Source: Deinococcus sp. Arct2-2 (lineage in GTDB: Bacteria > Deinococcota > Deinococci > Deinococcales > Deinococcaceae). Taken from it: a DNA stretch of 45,757 nt. Below are positions 26,985-35,518 of the stretch, piece after piece. Below the pieces are notes generated by a model. The model made no database searches and was not told the DNA's origin. It saw only the letters and a list, made by a program, of their open reading frames with translations. The position numbers were made by a program, and so were the translations under genes. The stretch covers positions 1 through 45,757 of the forward strand of contig NZ_SSNW01000044.1 in assembly GCF_004801315.1 (NCBI RefSeq), in the 5' to 3' direction. Numbering within the stretch: position 1 is the stretch's first letter; every line of letters starts with the position of its first letter.

Positions 26985-27508
26985 GGGGTGCAATAGTTGA
27001 TCCACGGTGAAACGCCGGGAACACCGCTTCTAGACAAAGAAACTGAAGTCCAGAATGTGCCGTCATCTTCCAGTTGCCGCTCAAAATTTAGGATCATGGG
27101 GCCAAATTCGGCGCTGACATTGCGGAGCGCCGAGGCGTTTTGCCGATCCAGCCAAGTCAGAATGGCGGCCTTGCGTTCGGTGCGGAGGTTGAAGCACTTA
27201 AAAGCCACGTTCAGTACAGCTCCGTTGAAGGCCATGCGTTCTTTGGGCGTCAGGTATTCGCGCTGGGCAAGCACCGCAACTTGGTCTATTCGGCCCGCTT
27301 TTGCCAAAGACAATTGAGTGACGCCAAGCAGCAAATCCCGCGTTTCGCCTGTGCACTTGCTGACCAAGAACGTGTTTTTGTCGAGTGTCAGAGACCCGGT
27401 GCTTTGCGTTCCTCCGACCAAGAGCGAGCGCAGAGGCACGGTGGCGGCGGTGGCTGGTGCCGAAAGCAGAGGCAGGAGAAGTGCCGCGAGGAGCCATGTT
27501 GAACGCAT
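26981..27508 (-). CDS. secreted hypothetical protein
   Basis: A 175-residue protein with a clear signal peptide (LLAALLLPLLSAPATAA, cleavage near residue 22). I recognise no family. The mature part has three cysteines (VSKCTGE, AFKCFNL, NYCTP at the C-terminus) and is predicted mixed alpha/beta. It is translationally coupled to the M15 peptidase downstream, so it may be an inhibitor, chaperone or partner of that peptidase; this is inference from position only. TAGGGT lies 5 bases before ATG 27508. Confidence 0.8.
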   Translation of the reverse strand: MRSTWLLAALLLPLLSAPATAATVPLRSLLVGGTQSTGSLTLDKNTFLVSKCTGETRDLLLGVTQLSLAKAGRIDQVAVLAQREYLTPKERMAFNGAVLNVAFKCFNLRTERKAAILTWLDRQNASALRNVSAEFGPMILNFERQLEDDGTFWTSVSLSRSGVPGVSPWINYCTP

Positions 27509-27513
27509 GGTTT

Positions 27514-27519
27514 ACCCTA
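27514..27519 (-). promoter_or_regulatory. -10 box TAGGGT, leaderless promoter of the secreted protein/M15 operon
   Basis: TAGGGT ends 5 bases before ATG 27508. Confidence 0.5.
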
Positions 27520-27592
27520 CACGTTCCAATTGTATTTCTGACCATAAAGCCAGCAAACTGCACCCACTTAACCCACCCCTAACCGCCGCGCC

Positions 27593-27598
27593 TACACT
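27593..27598 (+). promoter_or_regulatory. -10 box TACACT of the two-component operon
   Basis: TACACT ends 9 bases before the mini-ORF ATG 27608 and 23 bases before the response-regulator ATG 27622. The first AUG of the message would therefore be that of the mini-ORF. Confidence 0.55.
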
Positions 27599-27607
27599 GA
27601 GTGTCGT

Positions 27608-27625
27608 ATGAGGCCCACCCGATGA
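27608..27625 (+). CDS. possible leaderless 5-codon leader peptide (MRPTR)
   Basis: ATG AGG CCC ACC CGA TGA encodes MRPTR. It lies 9 bases after a TANNNT box, like the leaderless starts of full genes here. Its stop overlaps the response-regulator start as ATGA. Ribosomes that begin at the very 5' end would end exactly on the regulator's start codon, offering coupled translation. It was noticed by reading, and its translation is inferred. Confidence 0.45.
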
Positions 27626-28284
27626 GACTGCTGCTCGTAGAAGACGACCCCCGCATTGCCGAGCCGACGCGGGAAGCGCTGCGCGAGGCAGGTTATGTGG
27701 TCACTTGGGCGCAGAGCGGGCCGGAGGGTCTAGAGGCCGCCATGCTGGGCGACTATTCCCTGCTGATTTTGGATGTGATGCTGCCGGGAATAGACGGCTT
27801 CGAGGTAGCGCGGCAACTGCGCGGGGCCGAGGTGGATTCGGCCATCTTGTTCCTGACGGCGCGGGGCGAATTGGGAGACAGGGTGCAAGGGCTGGATTTG
27901 GGCGGCGATGCTTACTTGGTCAAGCCGTTTGCCATGCCCGAATTGCTGGCAACCCTGCGGGCCTTGTCGCGCCGGGAGCGGGGGCAAGGTGCGCCGAGGC
28001 TGGCGTTTGCGGCGGGGCGCGGCGTGGTGGATACGGTGGCCCGCACGGTGACATGGGACGGCGAAGAAGTGGCCGTGACTGGGCGCGAATATGCCCTGAT
28101 CGAAGTGTTGGCGCTGGCCCCCGAACGCTGGTTTACCCGCGAGGAACTGCTAGACCGCGTGTGGGGGCCAGAATTTGAGGGCGAGGCCCGCATCGTAGAC
28201 GTATACGTGCGCTACGTGCGGCGCAAGCTGGCGCAGGAGGCCATTTCCAGCGAGCGGGGGCGCGGCTACCGGGTGGAGAAGTGA
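27622..28284 (+). CDS. OmpR-family response regulator
   Basis: A 220-residue two-component regulator. The receiver domain (1-115) has acidic residues D8/D9, phospho-acceptor D51 ([10 protein letters not shown]), T79 and K101 (YLVKPF). The C-terminal winged helix (125-218) ends in [15 protein letters not shown] and [13 protein letters not shown], typical of OmpR/PhoB. It is followed after 10 bases by its histidine kinase. ATG 27622 is chosen because the receiver normally begins MRLLLVEDD. An in-frame GTG at 27601 would add seven residues but lies only 2 bases after the -10 box. The signal and targets are unknown. Confidence 0.93.
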   Translation: MRLLLVEDDPRIAEPTREALREAGYVVTWAQSGPEGLEAAMLGDYSLLILDVMLPGIDGFEVARQLRGAEVDSAILFLTARGELGDRVQGLDLGGDAYLVKPFAMPELLATLRALSRRERGQGAPRLAFAAGRGVVDTVARTVTWDGEEVAVTGREYALIEVLALAPERWFTREELLDRVWGPEFEGEARIVDVYVRYVRRKLAQEAISSERGRGYRVEK

Positions 28285-28294
28285 GGGGGCGTAG

Positions 28295-29689
28295 ATGTCC
28301 TTAAAGTGGCCCGCACTCACCCTGCGGGCGCGGTTGGCACTCTGGGCGGCGCTGGCAACGGGTCTCGCGGTGGCGCTGGTGGCGGGCGGGCTGTACGTGG
28401 CGGTCAACGGGTTCCTCTTGCGCTCCCAGCAAGACCGCCTGCTGAGTGCCGTCAGTGCCGTGCAGGAGCGGGTAGAAGGAGAACTGGGCCGCGCCGCTGG
28501 GCCGCTGGGTTTGGGTGTCGTAGAAGTCTCGGTGGCCGACTTGGAGCGAATTGTCAACGGCAATCCGCAGACCCGGAATCTGGAACTTCGGCTGGTGTCG
28601 GTGCAGTTTGGCGTGGTGTCTCAAGTCCAGACGACCAACTTTCCGGCAGGCGTGGCCCTGAACCTGAAAGATAACCTGTACCGCCTGAACGACCAACTGA
28701 TCGCCGTGCGCGGCGTGCGGGCGCGGGGGCCGGGGCGTGACCTGCAAGGGAATGTCACGCTGGCGGTGGCCACCGACGCACAAGCACTGACCGAGGCGCA
28801 GCGGGCCTTCGGGCGGGCGTTGGCGTGGCTGTTGCCTGCCGCGCTGCTGCTGTCTTTGGCGGTGGGCTGGGGCGTGGCGGGGCGACTGCTGAGGCCTGTG
28901 CGGGCGCTGGAAGGTGCGGCGCGTGAAATAGGCGCAGGGGGCGATTTGCGGCGGCCAGTGCCGGGGGCCGGACAGGGCGACGAATTGGCGCGGCTGGCCC
29001 TGACCTTGCAGGGCACGTTTGGAGGCTTGGCCGATGCCCGCGAACGCGAACAGGCATTTTTGCGGGCCGCCGCGCATGACCTCCGCAGTCCGTTGGCGGC
29101 TGTGCAGGCGCGAGTAGAAGGCACACTGGCCCGCGAACGCGACGCCGCCCGCTACCGCGCTGAACTCCGCGAAGTTGGAACCGATATGACCCGGCTCGCT
29201 ACCCTCACCAATCACCTGCTGCTGCTTGCCCGTGACGCCGAGGCGATGGGGCGTGCGCCCGTGCCTCTGCGCGATTTGGCCGCCGACGCCGTAGACCGCG
29301 CCCGCGAACTCTCGCCCGAAGCTGACGTGGATTTGCTGGCCCCCGCGCCCGTGTCGGTGCAGGGAGACCGGGTGCTGCTGGGCCAAGCCATCTGGAACCT
29401 GACCATGAACGCCGTGCGGCACGCGCCGGGAGCCACCATTACCGTGCGCGTGGAAGCCGAAGCCGGGGGCGCAACCGTGACCGTGCAGGATGACGGCCCC
29501 GGCGTGGGCGCAGACGTGTTGGCCCGCCTCGGAGAAGCCTTCTACCGCCCCGACGCCGCCCGCAGCGGCGAAGGCCACGGGCTGGGGCTGGCGATTGTGC
29601 GCCGCGCCGCCGAGCTACACGGGGGAACATTGACGCTGGAGAGTGCGCCTGAAGCGGGGTTTACGGCGCGGTTATATTTGCCGGGGTAG
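28295..29689 (+). CDS. sensor histidine kinase
   Basis: A 464-residue membrane kinase. Transmembrane segments lie at ~13-39 and ~176-197 and enclose a ~135-residue periplasmic sensor without recognisable fold. A HAMP domain (199-250) follows, then the H-box FLRAAAHDLRSPLAAVQ (phospho-acceptor H261). The catalytic domain has N-box NLTMNAVRHAPG (N372), G1 DDGPGVG and G2 GEGHGLGLAI. The H-box has the AHDLRSPL form of the HPK1 group. It pairs with the response regulator immediately upstream. A family 1 repeat overlaps its 3' edge. Confidence 0.93.
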   Translation: MSLKWPALTLRARLALWAALATGLAVALVAGGLYVAVNGFLLRSQQDRLLSAVSAVQERVEGELGRAAGPLGLGVVEVSVADLERIVNGNPQTRNLELRLVSVQFGVVSQVQTTNFPAGVALNLKDNLYRLNDQLIAVRGVRARGPGRDLQGNVTLAVATDAQALTEAQRAFGRALAWLLPAALLLSLAVGWGVAGRLLRPVRALEGAAREIGAGGDLRRPVPGAGQGDELARLALTLQGTFGGLADAREREQAFLRAAAHDLRSPLAAVQARVEGTLARERDAARYRAELREVGTDMTRLATLTNHLLLLARDAEAMGRAPVPLRDLAADAVDRARELSPEADVDLLAPAPVSVQGDRVLLGQAIWNLTMNAVRHAPGATITVRVEAEAGGATVTVQDDGPGVGADVLARLGEAFYRPDAARSGEGHGLGLAIVRRAAELHGGTLTLESAPEAGFTARLYLPG

Positions 29690-29884
29690 GGCAATCGTGT
29701 TGCTCACTCACCCCCTCCCAACCTCCCCCCTCAAGGGTGAGGAGCTAAAAGCCCACGTTCCCTGCCTTTGCTCGTAGCCCTCGCCCCTTGCGGGAGAGGG
29801 GCGCTGTGAAACAGCGGGGTGAGGGGGCAGTTCAGCGATGCACCCGCCCCAACCCCTTAGACCCTAGACCTTTAGACCCTTAGA
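29688..29884. repeat. composite inverted-repeat element, family 1 (copy 2)
   Basis: It begins AGGGCAATCGTG and TGCTCACTCACCCCCTCCC, contains CTCAAGGGTGAGGAGCTAA and CCTTGCGGGAGAGGGGCGCTG, and ends in CCTTAGACCCTAGACC and CCTTAGAC. The left half of its GTCTAAGG arm is missing. Together with 29885-29958 it fills the gap between the kinase and the NTP-transferase gene. Confidence 0.8.
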
Positions 29885-29958
29885 CAAACCACCCTCAAAC
29901 CAAGCCTACCAAGCCCCCCCATATAAACACCCGTTCAGACCCCTCGCCCGCTCCCTGC

Positions 29959-29964
29959 TACCCT
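29959..29964 (+). promoter_or_regulatory. -10 box TACCCT, leaderless promoter of the NTP-transferase gene
   Basis: TACCCT ends 8 bases before ATG 29973. Confidence 0.6.
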
Positions 29965-29972
29965 TAAGCCCA

Positions 29973-30788
29973 ATGAGTCAACCTGAGCAGTCAACAAGTG
30001 GTCTGCCTGCCAAAGCGGGCACAGCGGCAGCGGTGCGCTGGAGTGCCGTGGTGCTGGGCGGCGGCGATCCCGGCGATCCTTTTGCGGCGGCGCACGGCGT
30101 CAAGGTGAAGGGGCTGATTCCGGTGGCGGGCCAGCCGATGGCGCTGCATGTGTTGCGTGCCCTGCACGGCAGCGGGCGCGTGGGGCGCATCGCGTATGTC
30201 GGCCCCACCACGCCCGACATGGACGCCCTGATTGCCCTGCGCGTTACCGATCACGGCACCCTCTTAGGCAACCTAGAAGCCGGAGTAGAGGCGCTGGCGG
30301 CCACTGCAGGCGAGCGCGTATTGGTGGTCACGGCAGATATTCCACTGCTGACGGCAGAGCAGGTGCGCGACGTGCTGGACGGCGCACCCACCGACGCGGC
30401 CTTGGTCTATCCGGTGGTGCGCCGTGAGGTCTGCGAGGCGGCCTATCCGGGGGTCAAGCGCACCTATGCCCGCCTGAAGGACGGCACATTTACGGGTGGC
30501 AACCTGTTTATGCTCGATCCGGCCCTGATCGGCCAATTCCTGCCCCGCCTGCGTGATGTGCTGGCCGCCCGCAAAGCGCCCTTAAAACTGGCAGGGTTAA
30601 TCGGCCCCGGCATTTTGCTGAGGTTGCTGACCGGACAACTGACGGTGGCGCGGCTGGAAGCTAAGGTGGCCGCGCTGCTGGGCGTCCCAGTTCATGCCCT
30701 GATTACGCCGCACGCCGCAGTCGGCACCGATGTCGACAAAGATGAAGACCTGCAACTGGCAGAGGCGCATTTCGGGGCCGCCCTCTAG
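29973..30788 (+). CDS. MobA-like NTP transferase
   Basis: A 271-residue nucleotidyltransferase of the GT-A-like NTP-transferase fold. It has [31 protein letters not shown] (modified nucleotide-binding loop; blocks LGGG and [11 protein letters not shown]), [10 protein letters not shown] (metal-binding Asp equivalent) and [12 protein letters not shown]. The glycine loop is unusually long compared with LAGGxSxRMG of MobA. The C-terminal 80 residues include [21 protein letters not shown], a typical end for proteins that transfer nucleotides to a phosphorylated acceptor. The substrate is unknown; molybdopterin guanylylation is only one possibility. Confidence 0.82.
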   Translation: MSQPEQSTSGLPAKAGTAAAVRWSAVVLGGGDPGDPFAAAHGVKVKGLIPVAGQPMALHVLRALHGSGRVGRIAYVGPTTPDMDALIALRVTDHGTLLGNLEAGVEALAATAGERVLVVTADIPLLTAEQVRDVLDGAPTDAALVYPVVRREVCEAAYPGVKRTYARLKDGTFTGGNLFMLDPALIGQFLPRLRDVLAARKAPLKLAGLIGPGILLRLLTGQLTVARLEAKVAALLGVPVHALITPHAAVGTDVDKDEDLQLAEAHFGAAL

Positions 30789-30965
30789 AGTTGCTCTTCC
30801 AAATTAACCCGCGTTGCTCGGTCATAAAGGAAATCTCTTGATGACAAATGCTTTGAATTGGTCTTACACCACGCCCCCCACTGCTTTTCCCTCTTAATCC
30901 TGACCTCTAAGCTCGGCTTTTCTTGCGCCCGCACGGACAAAACCTGACTAGTCCGGTGCAACTCT

Positions 30966-30989
30966 CCTGAGGGCTTTGCCCTTGTCAGG
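30966..30989. other. nested hairpin upstream of the ferredoxin promoter
   Basis: CCTGA-GGGctttGCCC-ttg-TCAGG forms two stacked stems, starting 52 bases before the ferredoxin ATG and ending 17 bases before its -10 box. It could terminate the upstream transcript or act as an operator. It does not match any riboswitch I could place. Confidence 0.4.
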
Positions 30990-31006
30990 TTCCCCGGCGC
31001 TGTGCA

Positions 31007-31012
31007 TACTGT
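31007..31012 (+). promoter_or_regulatory. -10 box TACTGT, leaderless promoter of the ferredoxin gene
   Basis: TACTGT ends 5 bases before ATG 31018. Confidence 0.5.
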
Positions 31013-31017
31013 CTGGC

Positions 31018-31254
31018 ATGCCCCACGTCATCGTCAGCCCCTGCATTGGTGTAAAGGATAACGCCTGCACCGAAGTTTGCCCCGTAGAGTGCATCTACGA
31101 CGCGGGCGATCAATTCCTGATCCACCCCGACGAGTGCATCGACTGCGGCGCGTGCGTGCCCGCTTGCCCCGTCAGCGCCATCTACCCTGAAGAAGACGTG
31201 CCCGGCGGCGAAACCGAATTCATCGTCAAGAACCGCGTCTACTTCGGCCTGTAA
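31018..31254 (+). CDS. 7Fe (3Fe-4S/4Fe-4S) ferredoxin
   Basis: A 78-residue electron carrier. Cysteines are at 9, 17, 21, 25, 40, 43, 46 and 50. C21, C40, C43 and C46 fit the 4Fe-4S cluster, while C9, C17 and C50 fit a 3Fe-4S cluster. The position corresponding to the fourth ligand is Val12, as expected for the Azotobacter/Thermus 7Fe type. Blocks are SPCIGVKDNACTEVCPVECIY and DECIDCGACVPACPVSAIYPEE (quoted in part). It is monocistronic, with a leaderless promoter and a strong terminator downstream. Confidence 0.93.
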   Translation: MPHVIVSPCIGVKDNACTEVCPVECIYDAGDQFLIHPDECIDCGACVPACPVSAIYPEEDVPGGETEFIVKNRVYFGL

Positions 31255-31268
31255 GCCTTGCTGTGCCG

Positions 31269-31306
31269 CCCACCTTCCGGCTTCGGCTGGGGGTGGGTGT
31301 TTTTTT
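31269..31306 (+). terminator. intrinsic terminator of the ferredoxin gene
   Basis: CCCACCTTCCGGC / GCTGGGGGTGGG around a TTCG tetraloop, followed by seven T. Confidence 0.9.
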
Positions 31307-31328
31307 AGTTGTGGGCTGTGGGGAAGGC

Positions 31329-31373
31329 GTCTGAGCGCAAGAGTCTAAGGGTCTAGGGTCTAAAGAACTAAGG
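31329..31373. repeat. GTCTAAGGGTCTAAGG-type repeat, short copy
   Basis: GTCTGAGCGCAAGAGTCTAAGG then GTCTAGGGTCTAAAG (first block quoted with its internal spacer). It is related to the arms at 24673-24755 and to the ends of family 1. Confidence 0.6.
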
Positions 31374-31472
31374 AAGGGCTTGGGTAGACCGCTTCAGCTT
31401 ATGCATGATGTGTAGAAATACCCCGCCAGAATGTACGTGCAGAACGGTGTTTTCAGGCTGCGGCGTATGGGC

Positions 31473-31533
31473 TTGACACCCCCTGCATACCGCGCTATAT
31501 TTTCCTTATCACCGTCCGAGCAGGGCGGATTTT
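31473..31533 (+). ncRNA. mini transcription unit: consensus promoter followed at once by a terminator (copy A)
   Basis: TTGACA (31473-31478), 17 bases, TATATT (31496-31501): a near-consensus sigma-70 promoter. Only ~9 bases further, CCGTCC-GAGCA-GGGCGG plus ATTTTTT (31512-31533) makes an intrinsic terminator, so the RNA would be about 25-30 bases. The same promoter core (GCATACCGCGCTATATT) and the same hairpin recur at 45656-45733. The GTATG...CATAC arms around the -35 box are also conserved. Conservation of both ends but not of the middle suggests a functional unit: a tiny RNA, an attenuator or a roadblock upstream of the rhodanese gene, which has its own -10 box. Confidence 0.6.
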
Positions 31534-31561
31534 TTGTTTTTGTCTTATGTCCCCACCGGTG

Positions 31562-31567
31562 TAGGCT
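31562..31567 (+). promoter_or_regulatory. -10 box TAGGCT, leaderless promoter of the sulfurtransferase gene
   Basis: TAGGCT ends 7 bases before ATG 31575. Confidence 0.6.
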
Positions 31568-31574
31568 AACGGGC

Positions 31575-32444
<870 letters not shown>

Positions 32445-32550
32445 AGTTGGAACGTAGGAAAAGAGTGAGCGGGCGTAGGCATCAGAGTTCTTGGTTCTTA
32501 ATCTCTGCAACAACCCTAGAACTCCAGCTCACATCACCACGATCCACGTT
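32445..32550. repeat. GTGGATCGTGG-type palindromic repeat (rhodanese-xseA gap)
   Basis: TTGGAACGTAGG on the left and CACGATCCACGTTCTACGGTCC on the right (shared arms of the family, extending into the xseA 3' end). Convergent gene ends meet here. Confidence 0.55.
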
Positions 32551-33762
32551 CTACGGTCCACTCACCACGTCCCGTTCCCCATCCTGAAACTCCAGCCTCA
32601 GCCGTTTGCTGGGGCCGATCTGGGCGGCGCGGGTGATGGGCTGGCCTGCCGCGTCGCGTACCAGCGCATACCCGCGTTGCAGCGTGCGGGCGGGTGTGAG
32701 GCCCAACGCTTGGCGCATCAGGGCGTCGGTGTGGGCGTGGGCGGCGTCGGCTTGGCGCAGGGCGGCGGTGCGGGTGCGGTCTAGCGCCCATTCTGCGGCG
32801 GCGGCAGCGTCTACCAGAATGTCGCGGGCAGCGGCGCGAATACTCCGGGCGTCTTCCTGTGCCTGTGCAGCGGCGGCGGCCACCACGCCCACGATCAGGG
32901 CGGCGGCCTTGCTGGGCGTGTCGGTGCGGGTATGGGCCACTTCGTCGGGCAAGGTGTCGTCGCGGGCATGGCCCAAGCCAGTTATAACAGGAGCCGGAAA
33001 AGTCGCCAACGCACGGGTCACGTCCAAGTCGTTCAGCCACGCCAGATCGGTCACGGCCCCGCCGCCCCGGATGACCACCAGCGCGTCCAGCGGGGCCTCT
33101 AGGTGGGCGGCCCGCGCCTGTGCAATGGCCCGCATCAAGCTGCCCGAGGCGTCCCGGCCCTGAAATGTGGCTTCCAGATAGATGAACTCCACGACGCCAG
33201 CGGCCTCCAGTGGGTCTGTTTCGCGCCGGAAGTCGCCCAAGCCAGCGGCTCCCTCCGGGCTGACGACGGCCACGCGGCCAAAATCGGTGGGCGCGGGCAG
33301 CAGGCGGTTCAGGCCGTACACGCCTTCGCGCACCAACTGTTCCCGCAGGGCGTCCAGCCGCACGGCAGCGTCACCCAGCGTAAATTCGGGCGACACATCC
33401 AGTACATTCAGCGAAAAGCCGTACTGCGGGTGAAATTCGGCGGTGCAGAACAGCAGCACTTTCAGGCCCGCCGTGAAAGTTCCTCCGGTGGCGCGGCGAA
33501 ATTTGCCTTCCAGCGCAAAGCGTTCGCGTGCCCAGATGGTGGCGCGGCATTTGGCAATCTCGCCCTCCTCGCCCAGTTGCACGAGGTCTATGTACAGGTG
33601 GCGGCGATCCGTGAGGCTGGCAATTTCGGCCCGCACCCAAATCGCCCCCGGTACGCCCCGCGCGATGACCTGACCCACGTAGGTCAGCACGTCGGCCAAG
33701 TCGAGAAACTGCTCGGGCGGGCGGGTAGATTCGGCTTTGGTGCGGCGTTTGCGTCCGGTCAT
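32551..33762 (-). CDS. xseA: exodeoxyribonuclease VII large subunit
   Basis: A 403-residue nuclease subunit that degrades single-stranded DNA to acid-soluble oligonucleotides together with XseB. An N-terminal OB-fold (residues ~18-115, [26 protein letters not shown]; seen as [20 protein letters not shown]) is followed by the catalytic domain with [50 protein letters not shown] (blocks ITGLGHARD and TPSKAA) and a C-terminal coiled region with [19 protein letters not shown]. xseB is not adjacent. TACTCT lies 13 bases before ATG 33762. The length is slightly below the ~440-460 residues of many homologues because the coiled-coil part is short. Confidence 0.93.
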   Translation of the reverse strand: MTGRKRRTKAESTRPPEQFLDLADVLTYVGQVIARGVPGAIWVRAEIASLTDRRHLYIDLVQLGEEGEIAKCRATIWARERFALEGKFRRATGGTFTAGLKVLLFCTAEFHPQYGFSLNVLDVSPEFTLGDAAVRLDALREQLVREGVYGLNRLLPAPTDFGRVAVVSPEGAAGLGDFRRETDPLEAAGVVEFIYLEATFQGRDASGSLMRAIAQARAAHLEAPLDALVVIRGGGAVTDLAWLNDLDVTRALATFPAPVITGLGHARDDTLPDEVAHTRTDTPSKAAALIVGVVAAAAAQAQEDARSIRAAARDILVDAAAAAEWALDRTRTAALRQADAAHAHTDALMRQALGLTPARTLQRGYALVRDAAGQPITRAAQIGPSKRLRLEFQDGERDVVSGP

Positions 33763-33794
33763 GATGTGTGCCGCTAGAGTACAGCGGCAGGAAG

Positions 33795-33825
33795 TGGTGA
33801 GTGGATCGTGGAACGTGGGAAAGGC
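33795..33825. repeat. GTGGATCGTGGAACGTGGG block upstream of xseA
   Basis: A single arm of the palindromic family found at 7588, 23168, 32445 and 34422. Confidence 0.55.
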
Positions 33826-33895
33826 GTGGGGGCCGATTAAGCTGGGCTTTGGTCAAGGAAGAAAGTTTGGGACGCCGTCAAGGTTGACGTTATGT

Positions 33896-34003
33896 GTGAA
33901 CCCCCCAGTCTGCTTCGCAGCCAGCCCCCCTCAGAGGGGAGCGCAACAGCTTTTAGTCCCCACCTCTAAGGGGGGGCGTTGCGAAGCAACGGGGGGGTTC
34001 ACC
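33896..34003. repeat. ~110-bp palindromic repeat, family 2 (copy 3)
   Basis: GTGAACCCCCCAGTCTGCTT ... CAACGGGGGGGTTCACC. It lies 30 bases from the crcB stop. Confidence 0.85.
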
Positions 34004-34032
34004 TTCCACCTCAATATTCCCTACCCCCCAAC

Positions 34033-34407
34033 CTACAGCCTGCCCCCCAACACCCGCCCCGCCACTGCCGCCAGCACGCCCAATACCACGCTAGCCACTG
34101 CATAGGCCACCGCTGCCCCGCCTGCCCCGCGCTCCAACAAGCCGTCTACATCCACGCTGAACGTGCTAAAGGTGGTAAACGCGCCCAGCACCCCTGTTCC
34201 GAACGCCAGCCGCGCCACTTCGGGCCACACGCCGCGCCCGACGAGAGCCACCGTGAGGCCCAGCAAGAACGATCCCAGCACATTGATGACCAGAATGCCC
34301 AGCGGAAAGCCTGCGCGGGCGGCCAACGGCGCGAAGGCCAATGCCACGCCGTAGCGGGTCACCGCGCCCACCGCGCCGCCAAGTGCCACCCAAGCCCATG
34401 TGTTCAT
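34033..34407 (-). CDS. crcB: CrcB/Fluc fluoride channel
   Basis: A 124-residue membrane protein with four hydrophobic segments, the normal size of a Fluc subunit that exports fluoride as a dual-topology dimer. Diagnostic stretches are [31 protein letters not shown] (the NxxGSFLLG motif), and [15 protein letters not shown] (phenylalanine box/TTFSTF). ATG 34407 is chosen because TACCCT stands 8 bases before it and the extension upstream is not hydrophobic. It is divergent from corA, with a palindromic repeat between the two promoters. No fluoride riboswitch is visible upstream. Confidence 0.93.
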   Translation of the reverse strand: MNTWAWVALGGAVGAVTRYGVALAFAPLAARAGFPLGILVINVLGSFLLGLTVALVGRGVWPEVARLAFGTGVLGAFTTFSTFSVDVDGLLERGAGGAAVAYAVASVVLGVLAAVAGRVLGGRL

Positions 34408-34415
34408 TGGTGGAT

Positions 34416-34421
34416 AGGGTA
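34416..34421 (-). promoter_or_regulatory. -10 box TACCCT, leaderless promoter of crcB
   Basis: TACCCT ends 8 bases before ATG 34407. Confidence 0.6.
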
Positions 34422-34525
34422 AGGGATCGTAGAACGTGGAATGTGGATCGTGGGAAAAGACAGGGCCACAACCAAAGGTTATCTTTCCCCGACAGTCTTC
34501 CCCACGTTGCGCGATCCACACTCCA
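34422..34525. repeat. GTGGATCGTGG-type palindromic repeat between the crcB and corA promoters
   Basis: GGATCGTAGAACGTGG/GTGGATCGTGGG on the left and CCCACGTTGCGCGATCCACA on the right, with GGCCACAACC between. The -10 boxes of crcB and corA directly abut its two ends, so any -35 elements or operators of both genes would lie inside the repeat. Confidence 0.7.
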
Positions 34526-34526
34526 C

Positions 34527-34532
34527 TACCCT
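34527..34532 (+). promoter_or_regulatory. -10 box TACCCT, leaderless promoter of corA (first copy)
   Basis: TACCCT ends 6 bases before ATG 34539. Confidence 0.6.
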
Positions 34533-34538
34533 ACGTTC

Positions 34539-35453
<915 letters not shown>

Positions 35454-35518
35454 ATGGGGCGGTGGGATGTGGGAAAAGCTGTTCCTACCGCCCACAACCT
35501 ACATCCCACACCCCCTCC

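Noticed and set aside
30890..31005. Possible riboswitch (glycine- or TPP-like blocks such as GGAGAG and CCTGA) before the ferredoxin gene
   Set aside because: The conserved cores do not line up in order on either strand, and the leaderless ferredoxin promoter lies downstream of the structure.
31431..31574. N-terminal extension of the rhodanese from 31431
   Set aside because: It would run through the promoter-terminator unit and has no family match; the leaderless -10 box supports ATG 31575.
34408..34538. Fluoride riboswitch upstream of crcB
   Set aside because: The crcB transcript appears leaderless and the gap is filled by a palindromic repeat; no fluoride-motif core is visible.
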